Origin: Nonomuraea rhodomycinica
Lineage (GTDB): Bacteria > Actinomycetota > Actinomycetes > Streptosporangiales > Streptosporangiaceae
Reading direction: 5' to 3'
NCBI RefSeq assembly: GCF_013363995.1
Contig: NZ_JABWGO010000007.1
Span: 369,870 to 433,869, forward strand
DNA: 64,000 nt
In this document: in pieces, positions 49,788 through 57,974 of the stretch
Layout of the letters: each line of letters begins with the position of its first letter
Numbering within the stretch: position 1 is the stretch's first letter
Program-made: the position numbers and the translations under genes
The notes under the pieces: generated by a model
Told to the model about the DNA's origin: nothing
The model's database searches: none
Seen by the model: the letters and a program-made list of their open reading frames with translations, nothing else

Positions 49788-51593
49788 CTAGAAGGCCTCC
49801 TCCGGCAGCTCCATGAGCTCCTGCCCGGTGCCGGCGAGCACGCGCCGCTCGGCCGCCAGGCGCGGCAGCACGGTCTTGGCGAAGAACGACGCGGCGGCCA
49901 CCTTGCCCTGGTAGAAGGGGTCCTCGCCGTCCGCGAGGCGGGCCAGCGCCACCTCGGCCTGGCGCAGCAGCAGCCAGCCGATCACCAGGTCGCCGAGCGC
50001 GAGCAGCAGCCGGGTGGTGTTGAGGCCGACCTTGTAGACCTCCTGCGGCTGCTCCAGCGAGCTGAGCGCCCAGCCGGCCATGGTGTCGCCCATGACCTTG
50101 ACGTCGGCGGCTGCCTCGGCGAGCAGCGCGCGCTCCTCCTTGAGCCGGCCGTTGCCCGCCTCGGAGCCGGCGAAGGCGTTGATCTCGGCGAGCAGCGCGC
50201 CGACGGCGGCGCCCTGGTTGCGCAGGATCTTGCGGAAGAACAGGTCGAGACCCTGGATCGCGGTGGTGCCCTCGTACAGGGAGTCGATCTTGGCGTCGCG
50301 GATGTACTGCTCGATCGGGTAGTCCTGCAGGTAGCCGGAGCCGCCCAGGGTCTGCAGGGAACGGGCCAGCAGCTCGTACGACCGCTCGGATCCGACGCCC
50401 TTGACCAGGGGCAGCAGCAGGTCGTTCATGGCGTGCGCGTGCCGGTCGTCCGGGTCCATCTGGATGGCGTCCTGGAACGTCGCGGTGTAGAGCACCAGCG
50501 CCCGCATGCCCTCGGCGTACGCCTTCTGCAGCATGAGCTCGCGGCGCACGTCGGGGTGGTGGGTGATGGTCACGCGCGGCGCGGACTTGTCGGCCATCCG
50601 GGTCAGGTCGGCGCCCTGCGCCCGCGACTTGGCGTACTCCAGGGCGTTGAGGTAGCCGGTGGAGAGCGTGGCGATGGCCTTGGTGCCGACCATCATGCGG
50701 GCGTGCTCGATGACCATGAACATCTGCTTGATGCCCTCGTGGACCTCGCCCACGAGCCAGCCGACCGCTGGGTGCCGGTCGCCGAAGGTCAGCTCGCAGG
50801 TGGTGGAGACCTTCAGGCCCATCTTCTTCTCGACGTTGGTGACGTAGACGCCGTTGCGCTCGCCGAGCTCGCCGTTGGCGAGGTTCACGTGGTACTTGGG
50901 CACCAGGAACATGGACAGGCCCTTGGTGCCGGGGCCGTGGCCCTCGGGGCGGGCCAGCACGAGGTGGAAGATGTTCTCGGTCATGTCGTGCTCGGCGCTG
51001 GTGATGAAGCGCTTGACGCCCTCGATGTGCCAGCTCCCGTCGGGCTGGCGGACGGCCCTGGCCCGGCCGGCGCCGACGTCGGAGCCCGCGTCCGGCTCGG
51101 TGAGGACCATGGTGGCGCCCCAGTTGCGCTCGATGGCGAGCTGGGCGAAGCGCTTCTGGTCGGGGGTGCCGAGCTTCCACAGGGTGTAGGCGAAGTTGGG
51201 GCCCGCGGCGTACATGTAGAGGGCGGGGTTGGCGCCGAGGACCATCTCGGCCGTGGCCCAGGCGAGGCTGCGGGGGATCCCGGGGCCGCCGAGGTCCTCG
51301 GGCAGGTCCAGGTTGGCCCAGCCGCCGTCGAGCAGCGCCTGGTACGACTTCTTGAAGCCCGCGGGGACGGTCACGGTGCGCGTCTCGGGGTCGAAGACCG
51401 GCGGGTTGCGGTCGCCCTCCTCGAACGAATCGGCGAGCACCCCTGTGGCCAGCCTGTTGACCTCGTCGAGGATGCTGCGCGCGACGTCCTCGTCCATGTC
51501 CGCGTACGGGCCCGTGCCGAGGATCTCGCCTCGCCCGAACACCTCGAAGAGGTTGAACTCCAGGTCACGCAGGTTGCTCTTGTAGTGGCCCAT
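49788..51593 (-). CDS. Acyl-CoA dehydrogenase, long form with C-terminal extension
   Basis: 601 residues, longer than typical (~380). An N-terminal extension is followed by the ACAD core with LTEPDAGSDVGAGRARAV, MFMVIEHARMMVGTKAI and the catalytic Glu in DSLYEGTTAIQGLDLFFRK, then ~130 extra residues. It resembles FadE5-type enzymes with broad acyl-chain range. It should start a fatty-acid beta-oxidation cycle by forming a trans-2-enoyl-CoA. A TACT-N4-AGTA palindrome sits 34 bp upstream. Confidence 0.95.
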   Translation of the reverse strand: MGHYKSNLRDLEFNLFEVFGRGEILGTGPYADMDEDVARSILDEVNRLATGVLADSFEEGDRNPPVFDPETRTVTVPAGFKKSYQALLDGGWANLDLPEDLGGPGIPRSLAWATAEMVLGANPALYMYAAGPNFAYTLWKLGTPDQKRFAQLAIERNWGATMVLTEPDAGSDVGAGRARAVRQPDGSWHIEGVKRFITSAEHDMTENIFHLVLARPEGHGPGTKGLSMFLVPKYHVNLANGELGERNGVYVTNVEKKMGLKVSTTCELTFGDRHPAVGWLVGEVHEGIKQMFMVIEHARMMVGTKAIATLSTGYLNALEYAKSRAQGADLTRMADKSAPRVTITHHPDVRRELMLQKAYAEGMRALVLYTATFQDAIQMDPDDRHAHAMNDLLLPLVKGVGSERSYELLARSLQTLGGSGYLQDYPIEQYIRDAKIDSLYEGTTAIQGLDLFFRKILRNQGAAVGALLAEINAFAGSEAGNGRLKEERALLAEAAADVKVMGDTMAGWALSSLEQPQEVYKVGLNTTRLLLALGDLVIGWLLLRQAEVALARLADGEDPFYQGKVAAASFFAKTVLPRLAAERRVLAGTGQELMELPEEAF

Positions 51594-51626
51594 GGGTGCT
51601 GATCTCCTTGACCCGAGGTCTTTATC

Positions 51627-51638
51627 TACTGGCTAGTA
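51627..51638. promoter_or_regulatory. Possible operator upstream of the acyl-CoA dehydrogenase
   Basis: TACTGGCTAGTA is an imperfect palindrome (TACT-N4-AGTA with a GC centre) in the divergent gap before the acyl-CoA dehydrogenase and methyltransferase genes. TetR-type fatty-acid repressors often bind sites of this style; the assignment is tentative. Confidence 0.4.
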
Positions 51639-51684
51639 ACCTTACTCCCAATGCTACCCGCGGGTAACAGCGGATATGCGTGGC

Positions 51685-52494
51685 ATGCTCATCTCCATGG
51701 ACGCCGAAGAACTCGCCGCGCGCTGGCGAGAACGCCTGGAGTCGTGGGCCATCCCGCCCCGGATCCTGGCGAACGCCCCCGTCGACCCGTGGGGCCACTC
51801 GCCGGTCCGCTTCGCCGCGCGTACCGACAGGGCGCTGGCCGAGCCCGACGACGGGCCCACGATGACCCGGCTCGCGGAGGCCCTGCCCGAAGGCGGCACG
51901 CTGCTCGACGTGGGCGCCGGCACCGGCGCCGCCTCGCTGCCGCTGCACGAGCGGATCGGCCACCTGCACGCGGTCGACACCTCCGCCGCGATGCTGGCCG
52001 AGCTGGCGGTGCGCGCCGACAAGCTGGGCGTCGCGCACACCACGGTCGAGGGCCGCTGGCCCGACGCGGCCGAGCAGGTGCCGGTGGCGGACGTGACGGT
52101 GGCCGCGCACGTCGTCTACAACGTGCCCGACCTGGCCGGCTTCCTGCGCGCCCTGGACGAGCGCACGAGCGGGCGGGTGGTGATCGAGCTCACCCACCGC
52201 CACCCCATGAGCTGGCTGGCCCCGCTGTGGGAGCACTTCCACGGCGTCAACCGGCCGGTGCGCCCGATCGCCGAGGACTGCGTCGCGCTGGCCGCCGCCC
52301 TCGGGTACCGGGTCAACGTCGAGGAGCGCGAGGCGCCGCTGGAACGATTCAGCAGCCTGGAGGAGCTGGCGGCCGGCGCGTGCCGCCGGATCTGCCTCGA
52401 TCCGTCCCGCGCGGAGGAGGTCGCCGAGGCCGCGCTCTCCCTCGGCATGTGGCCGCTGCCGCGCGAGCGCTGGGTGACGATCTGGTGGGAGTGA
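51685..52494 (+). CDS. SAM-dependent methyltransferase
   Basis: 269 residues of class I Rossmann type. Motif I is LLDVGAGTGAASLPLHERIG, followed by an acidic strand end (LHAVDTSAAMLAEL) and AAHVVYNVPDLAGFLRALDE as motif IV/post-IV. Three ATGs (51676, 51685, 51697) are possible; I chose 51685 because an AT-rich GATAT element lies about 8 nt upstream and no ribosome site is seen. The acceptor is unknown. Confidence 0.87.
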   Translation: MLISMDAEELAARWRERLESWAIPPRILANAPVDPWGHSPVRFAARTDRALAEPDDGPTMTRLAEALPEGGTLLDVGAGTGAASLPLHERIGHLHAVDTSAAMLAELAVRADKLGVAHTTVEGRWPDAAEQVPVADVTVAAHVVYNVPDLAGFLRALDERTSGRVVIELTHRHPMSWLAPLWEHFHGVNRPVRPIAEDCVALAAALGYRVNVEEREAPLERFSSLEELAAGACRRICLDPSRAEEVAEAALSLGMWPLPRERWVTIWWE

Positions 52495-52576
52495 CCCCGC
52501 TCGTGGCGCCCGGTAGGGGACTTATCAGGGACGAACCCCGATGTGGCCAGGGTGACCGGCGGGGCACTCTGGCCCT

Positions 52577-53026
52577 ATGAACGAAATCACTCGACGCGAC
52601 GAAGTCTCGCTGTCCGGCGCCGCGCTGCGCGGCGCGCCCTGGAAGGCCGCGGCTGTCGGCGGCGGTGTGGTGGCCGGTGCGAGCTTCGGCCTGGGGGCCC
52701 TGCTCGGCGACGGCGACCTGGTGTGGGCGCTGGGCCTGGGCATCAACCTGTTCGCGCTGATCGCCGCGATCGGCGCGGTCTCCAAGCCGGACGACGGCGA
52801 CCGGGTGACCCGGCAGGCCCGCCGGTGGGCGCTGAACCATCCGTGGAAGTTCGCGCTGCTGCCCGCCGGCATCGCCACGGTCCTGGACTACCCGGTGCAG
52901 CTGGTGCTCGACGGCGAGGGCGTGTTCGGCTCGGCCTTCCAGTCGATCTGGCACGGCGCGCTGGTCTACCTGATCGCGGGCATCCTGACCGTGACCATGA
53001 AGGGCCGCGCGCGCTCGTCCTCCTGA
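52577..53026 (+). CDS. Membrane protein, unknown function
   Basis: 149 residues. A polar N-terminus (MNEITRRDEVSLSGAALRGA) precedes four hydrophobic helices, broken by a polar loop (KPDDGDRVTRQARRWALNHP). The sequence HPWKFALLPAGIATVLDYPV and GSAFQSIWHGALVYLIAGIL is distinctive but I cannot name a family. CACTCT lies 6 nt ahead of the ATG, so a leaderless mRNA is likely. Confidence 0.7.
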   Translation: MNEITRRDEVSLSGAALRGAPWKAAAVGGGVVAGASFGLGALLGDGDLVWALGLGINLFALIAAIGAVSKPDDGDRVTRQARRWALNHPWKFALLPAGIATVLDYPVQLVLDGEGVFGSAFQSIWHGALVYLIAGILTVTMKGRARSSS

Positions 53027-53054
53027 GCCTCGTGTTCCTGGGCGTCGTGCGGCC

Positions 53055-53438
53055 TCAGCCCAGCAGCCCGTCCCGCTCGGCCTGGTTGCGGCACACGCAG
53101 AACTCGTTGCCCTCGGGGTCGTGCATGGTCACCCAGCCGGTCCCGTCCGGATTGCGGTGGTCCTCGAAGAGGGTGGCACCGAGCTCCAGCAGCCGCTCGA
53201 CCTCCTGGTCGCGGCTGCCCTCCACGGCGTTGACGTCGAGGTGGACGCGGTTCTTGACGGTCTTGCCCTCGGGGACGCGGATGAACAGCAGGAAGGGGTC
53301 CTGCTTGGTGCGGAGCATGACCTCGTCGTCGCCCGGCTGGTCGTCGTCGCCCAGCGGCAGCCCGGTGACCTTGCTCCACCAGCTCGCCAGCTCGTACGGG
53401 TCGGCGGCGTCGACGGTCACGGCATGGATCTCAATCAT
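53055..53438 (-). CDS. VOC-family protein (glyoxalase-like)
   Basis: 127 residues with two beta-alpha-beta-beta-beta modules: IHAVTVDAADPYELASWWSK, VHLDVNAVEGSRDQEVERLL, ELGATLFEDH and the final MHDPEGNEFCVC. Metal-binding His and Glu positions are kept in part. Members include glyoxalases, bleomycin-resistance proteins and dioxygenases; this short form resembles the glyoxalase-like superfamily of actinomycetes. The ATG at 53438 begins MIEIHAVTV; the longer reading frame upstream is antisense to a GNAT gene. Confidence 0.88.
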   Translation of the reverse strand: MIEIHAVTVDAADPYELASWWSKVTGLPLGDDDQPGDDEVMLRTKQDPFLLFIRVPEGKTVKNRVHLDVNAVEGSRDQEVERLLELGATLFEDHRNPDGTGWVTMHDPEGNEFCVCRNQAERDGLLG

Positions 53439-53499
53439 GTGATCACCCAATCGTGACACCGGCAAAGCCGTCAAGCCGGTTACTGGCATGATGCCCGGT

Positions 53500-54423
53500 A
53501 TGTCGGACATCGTGCTTGTGGAGCTGGGCGTGGGCGACGTGGACCGCCTGCGGGAGATCAGGTTGAGGGCGCTGCTCGACGCGCCGGAGGCGTTCGCGTC
53601 CACGTACGCCAGGGAGCGGGACTTCTCGCCCGAGCAGTGGGCGGAGCGGCTGGCGGCGCCGGAGTCGCGGTGGCTGGTGGCCACCGACGGCACGGCCGAT
53701 CTCGGGCTGGTGTGCGCCCGGGAGGAGGAGGGCGGGGTCCACCTGCTGGCGATGTGGGTGGCGCCGGAGGCCCGCGGCCGCCGGGTCGGCTCGCTGCTTG
53801 TGGACGAGGTGATCGCCGGGGCCCGCGCGGCGGGCGCCGAGGAGGTGCGGCTGTGGTGCGTGGACTCCAACGAGGCCGCCCTGGCCCTCTACCGGCGCAA
53901 GGGATTCACCCCCACCGGCCGGACCATGGGCCTGCCGTCCAAGCCGGACGTGGGGGAGTCGCAGTACGCGCTGTCGCTGCTGTTCCGCGCGGCCAGGGCC
54001 GAGGACGTGCCCGCGATCGTGGCCATGCTGGCCGACGACCCGCTGGGCGCCCGTCGTGAGGGCGACCCGGCCGACGAGCGCTACCTGAAGGCGTTCGCCC
54101 GCATCGACGCGAACCCCTACGACGAGCTGATCGTGGCCGAGGTCGGCGGCAAGGTCGTCGGGACCATGCAGCTCACCTACCTGGCCGGCCTGTCGCGCCT
54201 GGGCGCCGAGCGCTGCCTGATCGAGGCGGTCCGGGTGGCCTCCTCCTGCAGGGGGCAGGGGCTGGGCCGCAAGATGATCCAGTGGGCGGTGGACCGGGCG
54301 CGGGCCCGGGGCTGCGCGGTGGTGCAGCTCACCTCCGACAAGACGCGCACCGACGCGCACCGCTTCTACGACTCGCTCGGCTTCGCCGCCTCCCACGAGG
54401 GCTACAAGCTCGCGCTGAGCTGA
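53500..54423 (+). CDS. Tandem GNAT acetyltransferase (two GNAT domains)
   Basis: 307 residues with two complete GNAT domains. The first has MWVAPEARGRRVGSLLVDEV and DSNEAALALYRRKGF. The second has VRVASSCRGQGLGRKMIQWA and TDAHRFYDSLGF. Double-domain GNATs include mycothiol synthase (MshD); this one lacks enough landmarks for that name. CATGAT lies 7 nt before the ATG at 53500, so the mRNA may be leaderless; ATG 53488/53491 are upstream options. Its 3' end overlaps padR by 22 bp. Confidence 0.88.
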   Translation: MSDIVLVELGVGDVDRLREIRLRALLDAPEAFASTYARERDFSPEQWAERLAAPESRWLVATDGTADLGLVCAREEEGGVHLLAMWVAPEARGRRVGSLLVDEVIAGARAAGAEEVRLWCVDSNEAALALYRRKGFTPTGRTMGLPSKPDVGESQYALSLLFRAARAEDVPAIVAMLADDPLGARREGDPADERYLKAFARIDANPYDELIVAEVGGKVVGTMQLTYLAGLSRLGAERCLIEAVRVASSCRGQGLGRKMIQWAVDRARARGCAVVQLTSDKTRTDAHRFYDSLGFAASHEGYKLALS

Positions 54424-54944
54424 GCCACCATCCATCTGCACCATTCGGCGCGGTGCCGCTCGTAGCCGAGCCCGCACCGCAGCGTCGCGTAGTTGCCGAA
54501 TCGGGGGTCTCCCGGGTCGGGAGGCCCCTCGAACAGCTCCTCCTCGCGTTCGTACTCGGCCAGCCGCTCCTCGTGCACCCGGAGCTGCTCGGCGAACAGC
54601 CGCCTGACCAGCCCGGGGTCGGCCAGCCACGACGCGTACGTCTTGAGCACCAGCTCGTCGCGCTCGGGCCGCTCGCGCGGCGGCTCGGTCACCCACACCC
54701 GCAGCGCGTCGCCGCCCTCGGCCGTCAGCCGGTAGACCTTCTTGTCCTGGGGGCCGGGCCCGTGCCGGGCGTCGAACGCGACGAGCCCGCCGGTCGCCAG
54801 CTTCTGCAGCTCGGCGTGGATCTGGCTGTGCCGGGCCGTCCAGAAGTACGACACCGGCCGGCGCATGGCGGCGGCGATCTCGTAACCGGTGCGTTCGCCG
54901 CGCGCCAGCACGGCCAGAATCGCGTACCCAAGCGTTGAGGTCAT
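54402..54944 (-). CDS. PadR-family transcriptional regulator
   Basis: 180 residues. The PadR winged helix is LGYAILAVLARGERTGYEIA, SYFWTARHSQIHAELQKLAT and KVYRLTAEGGDALRVWVTEP; a helical dimerisation domain (PadR C-terminal type, about 100-175) follows. It is divergent from a lipoprotein gene, with a perfect 11-bp inverted repeat in between that carries the PadR half-site spacing, so it probably represses both genes. Confidence 0.94.
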   Translation of the reverse strand: MTSTLGYAILAVLARGERTGYEIAAAMRRPVSYFWTARHSQIHAELQKLATGGLVAFDARHGPGPQDKKVYRLTAEGGDALRVWVTEPPRERPERDELVLKTYASWLADPGLVRRLFAEQLRVHEERLAEYEREEELFEGPPDPGDPRFGNYATLRCGLGYERHRAEWCRWMVAQLSASL

Positions 54945-54970
54945 CGTGCCCCCAAGGATATTCTGCCGCC

Positions 54971-54996
54971 AGACTATGTCACTTCTGACATAGTCT
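54971..54996. promoter_or_regulatory. PadR operator overlapping divergent promoters
   Basis: AGACTATGTCA and TGACATAGTCT, perfect 11-bp arms, are separated by CTTC. The inner part fits the PadR consensus ATGT-N8-ACAT exactly. Each arm also supplies a TAGTCT -10 hexamer, one for padR and one for the lipoprotein gene, so binding should block both. Confidence 0.87.
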
Positions 54997-55012
54997 GAGG
55001 AGAGGGGACGGC

Positions 55013-55795
55013 ATGCGCGCGACCATCGGCCTGGCGGGACTCCTGGTGGTGCTGACCGCCTGCGGGGGCACGGTGAGCACCGCGGCCCCGCCGCCCGCGA
55101 CGTCGGCCGCCCCCACCCCGACCCCGAGCCCCACCCCGACTCCGTCGCCGTCGTCGTCGCCTGTGGTCACCGGCCCGAACGTCAGCGGCTGCTTCACCGA
55201 GGACGACGGCAAGATCTTCACCCACGGCGACGACCTGCCCGGCGTCGTCACGGGCAAGGGCGAGACCGGCGTGGTGATCACGTACGAGCGCAACGGCAAC
55301 GTCTGCACCTGGCGCCCGCTCTCCGACCGTCTCGTGGCGGCCGGCTACCGCGTCCTGCTGTACGCCAGGGACAGCAGGATCCCGCCGGAGGACGTGGCCG
55401 TGGCCATGGCCAAGCGGCTGGCCAAGGAGAAGGGCGTCAAGCGGCTGTTCTTCGTCGGCGGCTCCATCGGCGCCACCACCGCGCCCCTCGCGGCGGCCCG
55501 CCTGGGCGGCCGGACGGCCGGGATCGTGGCCCTGTCAGGCGCGATCGACCCCGGCGACGCCGCGAAGATCACCGTACCGCTGCTCCAGATCGGCACCGAG
55601 AACGACGGCTACGGCGGCGCCGCGGACCTCCAGGCCGCCCACGACGCCGCCACGAAGGCCGCCGCCAACGAGCTCCTCGTCGTCAAGGGCGAGAGCGCGC
55701 ACGCCTCCGCGATGTTCCGCGCCTCCTACGGCCCCCAGGTGCTCGACCGGGTCCTCACGTTCATGAACCGGCACCGTCCGGCGGGCAAGGGGTGA
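55013..55795 (+). CDS. Alpha/beta-hydrolase-fold lipoprotein
   Basis: 260 residues: a lipoprotein signal (LVVLTAC-G, Cys near 17), a Thr/Pro/Ser-rich linker (about 22-52) and an alpha/beta hydrolase domain. The nucleophile elbow is GGSIGAT, the acid is probably in IGTENDGYGG and the base in GESAHASAMF. It looks like a small esterase or dienelactone-hydrolase-like protein on the outer membrane face. GAGGAG precedes the ATG. Predicted to be PadR-controlled. Its 3' end overlaps the convergent molybdopterin enzyme by 35 bp. Confidence 0.88.
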   Translation: MRATIGLAGLLVVLTACGGTVSTAAPPPATSAAPTPTPSPTPTPSPSSSPVVTGPNVSGCFTEDDGKIFTHGDDLPGVVTGKGETGVVITYERNGNVCTWRPLSDRLVAAGYRVLLYARDSRIPPEDVAVAMAKRLAKEKGVKRLFFVGGSIGATTAPLAAARLGGRTAGIVALSGAIDPGDAAKITVPLLQIGTENDGYGGAADLQAAHDAATKAAANELLVVKGESAHASAMFRASYGPQVLDRVLTFMNRHRPAGKG

Positions 55796-57788
55796 CCTCG
55801 ACCAGGTTGTCGTGGTAGACCGCGCCCCGGCCGAGGTCGGCGTCGGCCTCGCGGACGACCGCGTTCGGGTTGGCGCCGCCCGGCACGTGCTTGGGCCAGT
55901 GCCCCTTCGGCGAGGCCACCACGCCCCGCGCCACCCGGTCGCTCACCTCCACCACGGCCAGGAACTCGCCGCCGCCGTTGTGCACCCGCGCGAGCCGCCC
56001 GCTCTCCAGCCCCCGCGCGGCCGCGTCGGCCGGGTTGACCAGCACCACCGGGTCCTTGGCGCGGCGCCGCAGCTCCGGGTTGTTGGCGAAGGTCGTGTTG
56101 AGGAACGTGTGCGCCGCGGGTGTGATCAGGGTCAGCGGGTACGGCCCGCGGCCGCCCTCCCTCGCCGACAGCGACGGCACGTACGCCTTGCCCCGCGCCG
56201 GGAAACGCATCCGGCCCGACCTCGTCGGGAAGCCCTCGGCGAACGGCGTGAACGGCTTGGGATAGTTCATCCGCACCCAGCCCTCCTTGCGCAGCCGGTC
56301 CAGCGTGACGCCCTCCAGCGACGGGTGGTCGCTCGCCAGCAGCTGCTCGGCCAGCTCCAGGTCCGAGTCGTACAGCGACGGCTCGGTCAGCCCCATGTGC
56401 CGGGCCAGGCGGCGGAACGTCTCCGTCGTGGACAGGCACTCGCCGGGCGGCTCCACCGCGGGCTCGTTCCAGTGCAGGTACATGTGCCCGTAGCCGGCGT
56501 GCAGGTCGGCGTGCTCGATCTGCATGGTCGCGGGCAGCACGATGTCGGCGTAGTCCACCGTGTCGGTCGGGAAGTGCTCCATGACCACCGTGAACAGGTC
56601 CTCGCGGGCCAGCCCGCGCCTGATCGCCCCGGAGTCGGAGGTGGAGCCGAGCGGATTCGCCCCGTACACCCACAGGCACTTGACGGACTCCAGCTCGGAG
56701 GCCAGGCGCGTCATCGTCCGGGTGCGGACCGGCCGGGCGAGCAGGTCGTCGCGCGGGTCGATGTTCAGGTGCACGTGGCCGCTGGTGGAGTAGGCCACGC
56801 CGCCGCCCGGGTGGCGCCAGTCGCCGGTGACGGCGGCGATCGCGTTGATCGTCCGCACCGCCGTGCCGCCGCCCTCGTGGCGCTGGATGCCCATCGTGGC
56901 GCGGATGGCGGTCGGCCTCGTGCGCGCGAGCCTCGTCCCCAGGCTGTGGACGGCCTCGGCCGGGATGCCGGTGATCTCGGCCACCCGCTCGACCGGGTGG
57001 GCCAGGATCTCCTCGCGGAACGTCTCCCAGCCCTCCGTGTGCTCGGCCAGGAACTCCTCGTCCTGGGCGCCCTCGGCCAGCACCACGTTGAGCAGCCCGA
57101 GCGCGAGCGCCGCATCCGTGCCCGGCCGGATGGCCAGATGCTCGTCCGCCTGGTCGGCCGTCCTCGTGCGGATCGGGTCGATCGCGACCACGTACGCGCC
57201 GTTCGCCCGCGCCTCCTGCACGAACTTCCACAGGTGGTGGCCGCTGGTCAGCGGGTTCGTCCCCCACAGCAGGATCAGCCGGGACAGCGCGAAGTCCTCG
57301 GTGTCCATGCCGCCCGCGGTGCCGTTGGACAGGGTCAGTCCGGAGGTGCCCGCGGCGGAGCAGATGTTCAGCCAGTGCTTGGAGGCGCCCAGCATGTTCC
57401 AGAACCGCCGTCCGGCCGCGCCCTCGCACCCCTGGAGATAGCCGAGCGAGCCGGTGCCCTGGTACGGCCAGATCGCCTCGCCCCCGTGCTCCTCGACGAT
57501 CCCGCGCAGCCGGGCCGAGATCTCCTCCAGGGCCTCGTCCCACGAGATCCGCTCGAACCGCCCCGACCCCTTGGGGCCGGTGCGGCGCATCGGGTACAGG
57601 ATGCGGTCCTGTGCCCGGGTGTGCTCCAGGTAGCGGTTCACCTTCACGCACAGGGCGCCCCGGGTGTAAGGATGGTCCGGGTTGCCGCGCAGCTTCACGG
57701 CCTCGCCGTTCTCGACGGTGACCACCCAGGAGCAGCCGTCCGGGCAGTCCAGCGGACACGCCCCCAAAACTCGCAATTCACCCGACAT
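55761..57788 (-). CDS. Molybdopterin-dependent oxidoreductase (formate dehydrogenase/DMSO reductase family)
   Basis: 675 residues. An N-terminal [4Fe-4S] motif is CPLDCPDGC followed by a fourth Cys about 27 residues on (ALCVK). Mo-bis-MGD-binding landmarks are PYQGTGSLGYLQGCEG, LWGTNPLTSGHH, GANPLGSTSD, FPTDTVDYADIVLPATMQIE, THTFLNTTF-like AHTFLNTTFANNPEL and the C-terminal dinucleotide-binding domain (VLVNPADAAARGLESGRLAR). No signal peptide and no electron-transfer partner gene adjoin it, so it is a stand-alone cytoplasmic oxidoreductase of unknown substrate. Confidence 0.93.
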   Translation of the reverse strand: MSGELRVLGACPLDCPDGCSWVVTVENGEAVKLRGNPDHPYTRGALCVKVNRYLEHTRAQDRILYPMRRTGPKGSGRFERISWDEALEEISARLRGIVEEHGGEAIWPYQGTGSLGYLQGCEGAAGRRFWNMLGASKHWLNICSAAGTSGLTLSNGTAGGMDTEDFALSRLILLWGTNPLTSGHHLWKFVQEARANGAYVVAIDPIRTRTADQADEHLAIRPGTDAALALGLLNVVLAEGAQDEEFLAEHTEGWETFREEILAHPVERVAEITGIPAEAVHSLGTRLARTRPTAIRATMGIQRHEGGGTAVRTINAIAAVTGDWRHPGGGVAYSTSGHVHLNIDPRDDLLARPVRTRTMTRLASELESVKCLWVYGANPLGSTSDSGAIRRGLAREDLFTVVMEHFPTDTVDYADIVLPATMQIEHADLHAGYGHMYLHWNEPAVEPPGECLSTTETFRRLARHMGLTEPSLYDSDLELAEQLLASDHPSLEGVTLDRLRKEGWVRMNYPKPFTPFAEGFPTRSGRMRFPARGKAYVPSLSAREGGRGPYPLTLITPAAHTFLNTTFANNPELRRRAKDPVVLVNPADAAARGLESGRLARVHNGGGEFLAVVEVSDRVARGVVASPKGHWPKHVPGGANPNAVVREADADLGRGAVYHDNLVEVTPCPPDGAGS

Positions 57789-57974
57789 GTGGTCAGCTTA
57801 TGCGGGCAGCATCTCTTCCTCCGAGAGCGCCGCGGGTACCCCGTGACGCGCCACGGTGCTCGCGGCGGTAGAAATCGAAGGGAGACCACCCGGTTCGAGA
57901 GCCGAGGTGACGATTGGGGACACTAACGGCCAAAGATCGAACGGTCCGGCCGGGAAGGTGCAGAATCGCTGTCG

